From NCBI GenBank assembly GCA_964469055.1, contig CAYXXN010000129.1, positions 1-8,049 of the forward strand: DNA of 8,049 nt, written 5' to 3'. Origin of the DNA: CAYXXN01 sp964469055. Its GTDB lineage: Bacteria; Acidobacteriota; Thermoanaerobaculia; Multivoradales; JAHEKO01. Position 1 is the stretch's first letter. The number at the start of each line of letters is the position of its first letter. The position numbers and the translations under genes are program-made. Shown here one piece after another: positions 1 to 6,984 of the stretch. The notes beneath the pieces are model-generated. The model was not told the DNA's origin. It made no database searches and saw nothing but the letters and a program-made list of their open reading frames with translations.

Positions 1-2529
1 GTAGCGATCGAGCGGCAGCACGTCGACGTGGCGGCCGTCGCGGGCGAGGAGCAACGACAGGACCTCGCGGCCCCCGTGGTCGAGGGCGGCACTCGGCGGC
101 CTCGTCTCGGCGAGCAGGTGGAGGGGAGGCAGGGCGGCCTGCGGGGGCGACGTGAAGCGCTCGTCGACGACCAGCTCGAGGTCGCGCGGATGGTCGACGG
201 CGAGGAGGCGCTGGCGGTCAAGGTAGGCGGTCTCCCACAGCTCCTCGGTCACTTGCAGCCACAGCTCGCCGCCGGCCGGCCGGAGCGCCTCGCCCGGGAT
301 GAGGACGAAGTCGCGCGCCGACTCGTGAGGGGCGGGCGAGCCACTGGGCAGGATCATGCCGAGGGGCGACTTCCACATGAGGTCGGTGACGAACTCGAAG
401 CGCTCGCCGTTCCAGGCGTAGAGGAAGGGACAGGAGCCCTTGAGCACCTGCTCCTCGGCGAGGGTCTGCCGTGCGGCCACCCGCGACCAGGTCTGGGCGA
501 GGCCGTTGGTCCATACCACGCGCAGCACGTCGGCCTCGCGGCGGGCGCCCAGGCCCAGGTGGTTGACGGCGCCGTTGCCGGTCGCGAGCTGCACGTCGCC
601 GCCGCTCCGCGCTTCGATGCGGACGAAGAGGCCCTGGGTGTTCGTCTTGCCGTTGTTGTCCGCCAGACCGCGCAGCTTGAGGCGCAGCCACTGGTTGTGG
701 TTGCCGCCGTCGTTGCGCCACTGGCGGAAGGGACCGTCGGCGCGGCCGGCGGCGAGATCGAGGTCGCCGTCGCCGTCGAGGTCGGCGGCCAGGAGCTGGG
801 CGACGCCGGTGGCCGCCACGGCCAGCGGCTCGAGGGCGAAGTCGGCGCGCCGGTTGCGCAGCAGCCAGGCCCGGCCGTCGGCCGTCGCCGCGGCGAGGTC
901 GGGGTCGCCGTCGTTGTCGAGGTCGGCCGCGACCAGGGCGGTGGTGGCCAACCCGGCCTCGGCGGGCAGCGACCAGGGCTCGAAGCCGTCGCCGCCGTTG
1001 CGCAGCAGGGCGACGCCCGCGGCGCCGGCCAGGGCCAAGTCGAGCCGCCCGTCGAGGTCGAAGTCGGCGACCTGGAGCCAGCGAGCGGCCGGTGCGGCGG
1101 CGAGACCCCAGGCCGCGCCGACCTCGGGCAGCGGCTCGACCCGCTCGTTCAGGTAGAGGCGCGGCGACGCCCCGAGGCCCACGGTCACGAGGTCGAGGTC
1201 GCCATCGTCGTCGAAGTCGGCGCAGGCCGCGTCGGTGGTGGCGTCTTCCCGACCGGCGATGCCGAGCGCCTCACCGCGCTCGCTCCAGGTGCCGTCGCCG
1301 TTGTTCTGCAGGTAAAGGTCGGGCGCCCCGTCGCGGGCGACCAGCAAGTCGAGATCGCCGTCGTGATCGATCTCCAGGGGAAAGAACCGCAGCGGCGAAC
1401 CGCCGGTGGGCGCGACCAGCACCTGCCCGGGCGCGAAGCCGCCGTCGGCGAGGCCGCGGTGGAGAACGAGGCCGTCGCCGGCCACGGCCCGGTCGGGGAC
1501 CGCGTCCCCGTCGAGGTCGAGGACGAGCCCGCGGTCGGCACCGAAGCTCACGAGGGCATCGTGTTCGAGCGCGCCGGGGGCGAGGGCGAGCCAGCCCGTC
1601 GCCACCGCGTCGAGGTCCGCCGCGTCCGTGACGTCGACGAAGACGAGCTCGATGTCCTGCCCTCCCTGGACGCTCTTCGGCAGCGGCGGCTCGAAATCGA
1701 GCTGCGGGAACATCCCGGTGCCCGGCGCTCGTCCCCCGGCCACCGACAGGAGACCCTGGTGATACAGAGCCGTGGGACGCAGCACATTGCGGATCACGAT
1801 CGCCGCCGGTGCCAGGGCGTCGACGGCGCCCTGCTCGGCGGCGGCGCGCACTCGCCCCGCGTACTCGGTCAGCGTGCCGTCGAAGCCGTTGAGGCGGTCT
1901 TCGACGGCGTCCAAGGCGTCCAGGGTGGCCGCGGCCTCGCCGGCGGCCGCCGCCTCGACCAGGCGCTCGACGAGCAGCACGAGGTTGTCCCGCTCGCGGC
2001 GCACGGCCTGCTCGAGTGCGGCGAGAGCCTGGCCGTGGCGACCGGCCCAGGCCAGGCCCTCGGAGCGCAGGTAGTGCGGGCGCGGATCGCGTGGGTGCGC
2101 GGCAGCGAAGTGGTCGAGGGTCGCCTCCCAGGCCGCTGTCTCCTCGGCCTCGGCGAGCAGGCGAGCGAGGGTGAAGAGGAGCTGCGGATTGTCGGGGGCC
2201 AGCGCTCGCGCGCGGTCGATGGCAGCGCGGGCGGCTTCAGTCTCGCCGAGCTGGAAGTGGCTGATGGCGAGATCGACCGGCGGGAGCACGTTGTCGGGCA
2301 GCAGGGCGGCGAGGCGCTCGAGCAAGGGCACGGCAGCAGCGTAGTCTCCCGCCTCCATGGCGGCCAAGGCCTCGCCGCGCAGAGCAGCGGCTTCGCGCAG
2401 GCTCTCTTCCTCGGGGGCGGGCGCCGTTGCGGCGAGCAGGAGCGCGGCGCACGCGAGCCGCGGCAGGAGCCTCCCCTGGGGGCGAGACCACCGACCCCTG
2501 GGGCGCGGAGTGGGGGGCGCGGCGCTCAC
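1..2529 (-). CDS. Exported TPR / FG-GAP (VCBS) repeat / ASPIC-UnbV-like protein with extra C-terminal domain, partial (C-terminus off left edge)
   Basis: The minus-strand frame from the GTG at 2529-2527 stays open for 843 codons to the window edge, so the 3' end is missing. Residues 19-38 look like a signal peptide (Arg-rich start, then an Ala/Leu core). Residues about 52-190 form TPR-like helical pairs (for example GDYAAAVPLLERLAALLPDN). Calcium-loop repeats follow near residues 338, 387, 438, 489, 536 and 583; the clearest are DFDDDGDLDL and DLDGDGDLDL. Residues about 612-680 resemble ASPIC/UnbV (NQWLRLKLRG, then HLGLG and VVWTNG), but the usual Asn-Arg-Asp-Gly-Ile-Gly segment is altered. 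From residue 699 a further domain begins with CPFLYAWNGERFEFVTD. GTG is preferred because it keeps the signal peptide and forms a GTGA overlap with the upstream gene; the next ATG (residue 58) would lose the export signal. The gene is third in a leftward operon. Its function is unknown; a secreted scaffold or binding protein is inferred. The frame and fold family are secure, the role is not. Confidence 0.92.
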   Translation of the reverse strand, partial: MSAAPPTPRPRGRWSRPQGRLLPRLACAALLLAATAPAPEEESLREAAALRGEALAAMEAGDYAAAVPLLERLAALLPDNVLPPVDLAISHFQLGETEAARAAIDRARALAPDNPQLLFTLARLLAEAEETAAWEATLDHFAAAHPRDPRPHYLRSEGLAWAGRHGQALAALEQAVRRERDNLVLLVERLVEAAAAGEAAATLDALDAVEDRLNGFDGTLTEYAGRVRAAAEQGAVDALAPAAIVIRNVLRPTALYHQGLLSVAGGRAPGTGMFPQLDFEPPLPKSVQGGQDIELVFVDVTDAADLDAVATGWLALAPGALEHDALVSFGADRGLVLDLDGDAVPDRAVAGDGLVLHRGLADGGFAPGQVLVAPTGGSPLRFFPLEIDHDGDLDLLVARDGAPDLYLQNNGDGTWSERGEALGIAGREDATTDAACADFDDDGDLDLVTVGLGASPRLYLNERVEPLPEVGAAWGLAAAPAARWLQVADFDLDGRLDLALAGAAGVALLRNGGDGFEPWSLPAEAGLATTALVAADLDNDGDPDLAAATADGRAWLLRNRRADFALEPLAVAATGVAQLLAADLDGDGDLDLAAGRADGPFRQWRNDGGNHNQWLRLKLRGLADNNGKTNTQGLFVRIEARSGGDVQLATGNGAVNHLGLGARREADVLRVVWTNGLAQTWSRVAARQTLAEEQVLKGSCPFLYAWNGERFEFVTDLMWKSPLGMILPSGSPAPHESARDFVLIPGEALRPAGGELWLQVTEELWETAYLDRQRLLAVDHPRDLELVVDERFTSPPQAALPPLHLLAETRPPSAALDHGGREVLSLLLARDGRHVDVLPLDRY

Positions 2530-2538
2530 GGACCTCCC
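2526..2538 (-). promoter_or_regulatory. GTGA start/stop overlap with GGGAGG Shine-Dalgarno, second to third operon gene
   Basis: The TGA stop at 2528-2526 overlaps the GTG start at 2529-2527. GGGAGG (2538-2533) precedes the GTG by only three bases, a tight spacing. Together with the identical overlap at the previous junction, this supports a coupled three-gene operon and decides the GTG start of the third gene. Confidence 0.7.
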
Positions 2539-4910
2539 GGCAAGGCTTCGGGAGCCTCCTGGCCTTGCCGCAGGCGCAGGCGCTGGTTGGCCGCGACGCC
2601 GCGCAGGGTCTGGCGCTCGCCGCCCGGCCAGACGATCTCGAGATCGACGGCCTCGGCGCCGCCCAGCCCGAAGTGGAGGACGTGCGAGCTCTGCGAGAGA
2701 TAGCCCTCGCCGCCGGAGAGGGCTCTCCAGACGTAGAGGCCGGGCGCCTCGACTACGACGGTGGCGCCGAAGGCGTCGCGGGGCACCCCCCGCGCTGGGT
2801 CTCCCACCAGGTCGAGGGCGAGCCAGCGGCTGCCTGCCGGCGCCGCTTCGTTCTCGAACAGGTGCCCCTCGGCGTGGAAGGTGGAGATAGCGAGGTCGAG
2901 GTCGCCGTCGCGGTCGGCGTCGAGCAGGGCGACGCCGCGCGAGTTGAGCTCCGGCAGCTCGGCGCCGCTGTCGCGAACGACCACGTTCGGGATGCCTCCG
3001 TCGTTGCGGAAGAAGACGTTGGGCTCGCGGCCGTTGTTGATCGGGTAGAGGCGCTCGGGGTCGTCCGGCGCCCGGCGGTTCTGGGTGAAGGTCAGGTAGT
3101 CGGTGAAGCCATTGGCGACGAAGAGATCGTCGTCACCGTCGTGCTCGACGTCGAAGAAGAGCGCCCCCCAGGCCCAGCCGGTGTCGTGGCCGAGGAGCGC
3201 CGGGTCGGCGCTGCGGGAGAACGTCACCCGGCCATCGCTCCGGCGCGCCGAGAGGAATAGGCTGTTCGTCTCCGTCACCTCGTCCCGGACCGCGTTCCAG
3301 AACCAGATGTTGGTGACGAAGATGTCGGGCAGACGGTCGCGGTTCAAGTCCGCGAAGGCGACGTTCATGCCGTGATGGGGGTCATCGGTGCCGGTCTCCG
3401 CGCCCACCGCACGGAAGTGGCCGTTGCCCTCGTTTGCGAACAGCTCGTCGCGGCCGAAATCGTTGGCGACGAAGAGGTCCTGATCGCCGTCGGCATCGTA
3501 ATCGACGTGGGAGAGCGCTTGCGTCCAGCCGGTGTCGCCGACGGCGGCGCGCTCGGTCACGTCTTCGAAGCGCAGGCCGCCCAGGTTGCGATAGAGACGT
3601 TTCGGCTGCGCGTTGTGGGAGTCCGTCGGGTGCCAGGGATTCTCGCCGTGCAGGAAGTCGCCGAAGTTGCCGACGTAGAGGTCGAGCAGCGCGTCGCCGT
3701 CGACGTCGACGGCGACCGCAGGACCGCTCATGTCACCGGGCAGGTGCAGGCCCGAGGCCTCGGTCAGATCCGCGAAGCGCCCCCCGCCGACGTTGCGGAA
3801 CAGTCGGTTGCCCTCGGAGCTGTAGGTGACGAAGAGGTCGCGCCGGCCGTCGTTGTCGAGGTCGCCGAGGAGCGCCATCCGAGCTTCGCCAGGAACGCCG
3901 ATGCCGGCGGCCGCGGTGACGTCCTCGAACGTGCCGTCGCCACGGTTGCGGAACAACGCGCAGCCGCGACCGCCGCAAAAGACGAGGTCGTCGCGCTCGT
4001 CGCCGTCGACGTCGCCGGCCGTGACCCCGCCGCCGCTGAAAGTGGGCGTGACCGGCCCGTAGCGCCGGAAGATGGAGAGCCAGTCGGCGGTGGTGTGGCG
4101 GAAGCGGATGCCGCTCTCCTCGGTGATGTCGCGGAACAGGCTCCCCGGCGGGGCGTTCAAGGATTCCGTTTCGGCGGCGCCCGTCCCGCTGCCGTGCGCG
4201 GCGGCCCGTTCGCCGAGCTGCTTGTCCGCCTCCCGCAGGTGGTGGCTGGCGAGCTGGCTGGCGAGCTCGGCGCTGGCGGCCTCACCCGCCAGGCGCAGCA
4301 CCAGGAGGCCGTAGGCACTCACCCCGTCCGCGAGCAGGGGGAAGGCCTCCGGCTCCAGCGGCAGGTGGGGTGACGCTCCCTCCTCAGGTGGAGCCGTCGC
4401 CAGCTCGCTCAGTTGCTGCCAGACGATTCCGGTGTCGCGGAAGGCCTGCAAATCGATCGTCTCGACGGCCACCCGTCGAGCGAGCGGCGCCCGCGCGAAG
4501 AACACCGCCTCGCCCCAGGCGTTCGGGGTGGCGGGCAGGAGGCGCTCGAGGGCCACCGCGAGATGCGCACGGCCGACGGTCGTCGAGCCCTCCGCGGCGG
4601 CGCCGGCGGCCCCTGCCTCCCACAGCTCGCCGGCGGTGCGGTCCATCATCCGCTCCAGGGTGCCGAGTAGTCGCCCCAGCTCCTCCGGCTGACTGGGCAG
4701 GGTGTAGCGGGCGAAGTAGCGCGACAGGTTGCGCAGCAGCAGCTCGCGCGGCGCCGCCTTGCCCTCTCGCGCCGCCAGCTGGGCCAGTTGCTCCTCGGCG
4801 AAGCGGACGAGTGGCGGCTCGGGCGTGGTCTGCGCGAGTGCCGCCGCCGCGAGCAGGGCGAGGATCGGGCCGGCTGCCCTGCGGGGATGCTCGGCGCCGC
4901 CCGGCCTCAC
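2526..4910 (-). CDS. Exported FG-GAP (VCBS) repeat protein with ASPIC/UnbV C-terminus and helical N-terminal region
   Basis: This is a complete 794-residue frame with a GTG start and TGA stop. Residues 1-26 form a signal peptide with a plausible cleavage after Ala-Leu-Ala (24-26). Residues about 34-240 are Ala/Leu/Glu-rich, probably helical, and match no family I recognise. Seven calcium-loop repeats follow near residues 300, 350, 402, 470, 521, 587 and 664 (for example DLDNDGRRDLFV and DYDADGDQDLFV), each followed by blade-type strings such as LFRNxGxGxFxDVT. An ASPIC/UnbV domain spans about 695-780, with GEGYLSQSS, HFGLGG and WPGGERQ as landmarks. This order is that of bacterial CRTAC1-type proteins, which are usually about 550-700 residues; the excess is the N-terminal region. 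The pair C312/C317 could form a small disulfide loop. The start overlaps the stop of the upstream gene by GTGA with only a weak Shine-Dalgarno match, suggesting translational re-initiation. An extracytoplasmic calcium-binding propeller is inferred; no catalytic motif was seen. Confidence 0.94.
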   Translation of the reverse strand: MRPGGAEHPRRAAGPILALLAAAALAQTTPEPPLVRFAEEQLAQLAAREGKAAPRELLLRNLSRYFARYTLPSQPEELGRLLGTLERMMDRTAGELWEAGAAGAAAEGSTTVGRAHLAVALERLLPATPNAWGEAVFFARAPLARRVAVETIDLQAFRDTGIVWQQLSELATAPPEEGASPHLPLEPEAFPLLADGVSAYGLLVLRLAGEAASAELASQLASHHLREADKQLGERAAAHGSGTGAAETESLNAPPGSLFRDITEESGIRFRHTTADWLSIFRRYGPVTPTFSGGGVTAGDVDGDERDDLVFCGGRGCALFRNRGDGTFEDVTAAAGIGVPGEARMALLGDLDNDGRRDLFVTYSSEGNRLFRNVGGGRFADLTEASGLHLPGDMSGPAVAVDVDGDALLDLYVGNFGDFLHGENPWHPTDSHNAQPKRLYRNLGGLRFEDVTERAAVGDTGWTQALSHVDYDADGDQDLFVANDFGRDELFANEGNGHFRAVGAETGTDDPHHGMNVAFADLNRDRLPDIFVTNIWFWNAVRDEVTETNSLFLSARRSDGRVTFSRSADPALLGHDTGWAWGALFFDVEHDGDDDLFVANGFTDYLTFTQNRRAPDDPERLYPINNGREPNVFFRNDGGIPNVVVRDSGAELPELNSRGVALLDADRDGDLDLAISTFHAEGHLFENEAAPAGSRWLALDLVGDPARGVPRDAFGATVVVEAPGLYVWRALSGGEGYLSQSSHVLHFGLGGAEAVDLEIVWPGGERQTLRGVAANQRLRLRQGQEAPEALPGGP
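4907..4910 (-). promoter_or_regulatory. GTGA start/stop overlap (translational coupling), first to second operon gene
   Basis: The TGA stop of the upstream gene (4909-4907) shares two bases with the GTG start of the next gene (4910-4908). The sequence just before it has only a weak purine-rich match to a ribosome binding site, so re-initiation by terminating ribosomes is the likely mode of translation. Confidence 0.75.
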
Positions 4911-6862
4911 TGCTCGACGATCTCGAGCAATCGATCGACGGCGATCCCGGGGCCGAGCTCCTGCGTCCGGCCGGTCGGCCAGCGCACCGAGATCCGGTCG
5001 ACCGTCGTCCGGTCACCGAGACCGAAGTAGAGCGGCAGGGCGCTGTGCGAGAGATAGCCGGAGGCGCCGTCGTGGACCTGGGTCTGGACGAGTCCGCCCG
5101 CCTCGACCCGCACCTCGGTTCCCAGCCCGTCGCGGTTCGAGGTCGTGCCGACGAGGCGCAGCTTCAGCCAGTGCAGACGCCGCCGCTCGGCGAGGTCGCT
5201 GATGAGCACCTGGGGCACGTCGTTGAGCTCGTTGGTGACCAAGTCGAGGTCGCCGTCGTCGTCGAGGTCGTAGACGACCGACGACCGCGTCCCGAGGTTG
5301 CCGAAGACGACGAAGCGCCCACTGCGCCCGGGGCAGAGGCGGTGGCTGCGGTCGGCGCCGCTGCAGTCGAGCGTGAACCACGGACGCTTGGTCTCGAGCC
5401 AGGGCTGGCGCGGGTCGTACCAGGGGCGGCTCGTCAGGTGCTGGCGCGGCTCGACCCCGAGCAGGAACTCGCTGTCGAGGAACCCTTGGCCGCGGTTGTT
5501 CAGCAGCAAGGAGTTCACCCCGTAGCGGTACGGGAAGTTCATGCTGGCGCTGATGAAGACGTCCTGCCAGCCATCGGCGTTCAAGTCGCCGACGCTCACC
5601 CCCCAGGGCCAGTAGTTCTCGAGCCCCAGCTCGTCGGAGCGCTCGTGGTAGGTGCCGTCCGGCTGGCGCTCGTAGAAGGCGTTGCCGAAGATGTTGTTGG
5701 CGCCGCCCTGCAAGTCTTCGTCGGAGAGCGTGATCACCGACTTGAGCTTCTCCAAGCCGGGGGTCACCTCGCGGCTCATGTCGGAGTGCATGTCGGTGAT
5801 CAGCAGGTCCTGGCCGCCGTCGTTGTCGTGGTCGAAGAACTTGATCCCCATGGCGCCCCAGGAAGTGGCCGGAAACACCTCCGCCGTGCGGTCGACGAAC
5901 CGTTTACCCTCGACGTTCTCCCAGTAGTGGTGGTCACCCTGCATATTGAGCACGTAGAGGTCGGGCCAGCCGTCGCCATTGACGTCGCCGGCCGAGGCGT
6001 CGCCGCTCCAGCTGCCGTCGACGAGGCCGGTCTCGGCGGACACGTCGCGAAAGCGGCCGCCTCCTTCGTTGCGGTAGAGGATGCTCGTCTCCGTGCGCTC
6101 GGGGTTGTGGTGCCCATGGAAGGCGGCGCCGCTGGGGTCGTCCTGGGCGATGCCGGCCCAGTAGCCCGGCGCGAGCTGGCGGTCGGTCGTGTAGACGCCG
6201 ACGTTGACCAGGAAGAGATCGAGCCAGCCGTCGCGGTCGTAGTCGAAGAAGACGGCGCCCGAGGAATGGCCGGCGTAGCCAAGGCCCGCGGCCGATGTGC
6301 CGTCCGTGAAGCGCCCGTGGCCGTCGTTGACGAACAGCGCGTTGCCCGAGCGCACGGTGGTCACGAAGAGGTCGGCGTCGCCGTCGTTGTCCACGTCGGC
6401 GAAGGCGCCGGCCACGCTCACGCGGTCCGGCAGGGCCACGCCCGCCTCCCGGGTGAGGTCGCGGAAGCGGCCACCGCCCAGGTTCTGCCAGAGCTGGTTG
6501 CCGCCCAGCTGGTTGACGAAGTAGAGGTCGATGCGGCGATCGCCGTCGACGTCGGCGGCCAAGAGCCCCGTGCCGTGATCGTAGTGGTTGGGCTGATAGT
6601 ACTTGGCGGAGTCCGGCGTGACGTGGTGCTCGAAGGTGATGCCGCTCTCCGGCCGCCGGTCGGTGAAGCGGAAGTCGTGGTCCACGGTGAAGCGCGGAAT
6701 CGTCTGCCGCTGCGCGAACTCGAGCACCGGCAGCATCTCCCAGCCCCAATCGATCGCGGGCACGGGCAGCACTTGCTCATCGCCCTGGGCGTCGACGGAG
6801 CAGGGAACGAAGGCGAGTAGGACAAGCGTCAGATTGCGGAGCGTTGCGAAGCGATCCGGCAT
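4907..6862 (-). CDS. Exported CRTAC1-like FG-GAP (VCBS) repeat protein with ASPIC/UnbV domain, first gene of the leftward operon
   Basis: This 651-residue protein starts at the ATG at 6862-6860, which has GAGG six bases upstream and opens directly into a signal peptide (LTLVLLAFVP core, cleavage probably after Val-Asp-Ala at 25). The same frame is open upstream to an ATG at 6997. That start would add 45 Arg/Pro-rich residues ahead of the signal peptide and overlap the divergent gene, so it is rejected. Seven calcium-loop repeats lie near residues 104, 156, 207, 293, 344, 426 and 532 (for example DVDNDGDADLFV and DYDRDGWLDLFL). The ASPIC/UnbV domain covers about 563-650, with SNRDGLGTEVRV, SGYLSHSALPLYFGLG and WPTGRTQ close to the family pattern. 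A 90-residue insertion before the last repeat contains the pair C500/C510 and many Trp/Pro/Arg. Family members are secreted and bind calcium (animal CRTAC1 is extracellular), but bacterial function is not established. It heads the operon and is followed by a GTGA overlap. Confidence 0.95.
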   Translation of the reverse strand: MPDRFATLRNLTLVLLAFVPCSVDAQGDEQVLPVPAIDWGWEMLPVLEFAQRQTIPRFTVDHDFRFTDRRPESGITFEHHVTPDSAKYYQPNHYDHGTGLLAADVDGDRRIDLYFVNQLGGNQLWQNLGGGRFRDLTREAGVALPDRVSVAGAFADVDNDGDADLFVTTVRSGNALFVNDGHGRFTDGTSAAGLGYAGHSSGAVFFDYDRDGWLDLFLVNVGVYTTDRQLAPGYWAGIAQDDPSGAAFHGHHNPERTETSILYRNEGGGRFRDVSAETGLVDGSWSGDASAGDVNGDGWPDLYVLNMQGDHHYWENVEGKRFVDRTAEVFPATSWGAMGIKFFDHDNDGGQDLLITDMHSDMSREVTPGLEKLKSVITLSDEDLQGGANNIFGNAFYERQPDGTYHERSDELGLENYWPWGVSVGDLNADGWQDVFISASMNFPYRYGVNSLLLNNRGQGFLDSEFLLGVEPRQHLTSRPWYDPRQPWLETKRPWFTLDCSGADRSHRLCPGRSGRFVVFGNLGTRSSVVYDLDDDGDLDLVTNELNDVPQVLISDLAERRRLHWLKLRLVGTTSNRDGLGTEVRVEAGGLVQTQVHDGASGYLSHSALPLYFGLGDRTTVDRISVRWPTGRTQELGPGIAVDRLLEIVEQ

Positions 6863-6868
6863 CGGCGA

Positions 6869-6872
6869 CCTC
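6869..6872 (-). promoter_or_regulatory. Ribosome binding site deciding the start at 6862
   Basis: On the minus strand GAGG is followed by six bases (TCGCCG) and then ATG. This spacing supports the start at 6862 over the in-frame ATG at 6997, in agreement with the signal peptide that begins right after it. Confidence 0.65.
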
Positions 6873-6933
6873 GCGGCGGGGTGGGCTGGTGCTCGCGGGC
6901 CTCGGCGGCGCGAGCGGCGGGCATGGTAGCACA

Positions 6934-6955
6934 CGGCCCACGGCCTCGCGGGCCG
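6934..6955. repeat. Short GC-rich inverted repeat between the divergent genes
   Basis: CGGCCC (6934-6939) is mirrored by GGGCCG (6950-6955). A competing tighter hairpin, CGGCC-TCGCG-GGCCG, lies at 6941-6955. It sits between the two promoter candidates, where an operator could lie. Six-base palindromic arms are common by chance at this base composition, so a regulatory role is only a possibility. Confidence 0.3.
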
Positions 6956-6984
6956 CGTTAGGATGCCCGGGCTCGGCCCGCCGC

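Larger units (their letters stand above)
6863..6984. promoter_or_regulatory. Divergent intergenic region, probable promoters for both transcription units
   Basis: This 122-bp gap is the only non-coding DNA in the window and lies between two genes read outward, so it should contain both promoters. On the minus strand an extended -10-like string TGCTACCAT lies at 6931-6923, which would give a leader of roughly 50 bases. On the plus strand TAGGAT at 6959-6964 is a weak -10 candidate about 20 bases before the ATG. No convincing -35 box accompanies either one. The placement is firm; the individual boxes are weak guesses in GC-rich DNA. Confidence 0.5.

Noticed and set aside
28..2703. Plus-strand open frame of 891 codons
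   Set aside because: It is antisense to the TPR/FG-GAP/ASPIC gene and the end of the next one. Its product has no signal peptide or domain and shows the Val/Glu periodicity expected from reversing Asp/Gly repeat codons.
3372..4373. Plus-strand open frame of 333 codons
   Set aside because: It is a mirror of the repeat region of the 794-residue gene, with no domain or ribosome binding site evidence.
755..5270. Possible CRISPR or tandem DNA repeat from recurring GTCGAGGTCGCCGTCG phrases
   Set aside because: The copies are irregularly spaced, in frame and explained by repeated protein motifs; there is no repeat-spacer structure.
4370..6820. Plus-strand open frame of 816 codons
   Set aside because: It is antisense to the 651- and 794-residue genes. 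Its first part is Arg/Pro-rich and the rest is a Val/Ala/Glu mirror of the repeats; the opposite strand has clear domains and coupled starts.
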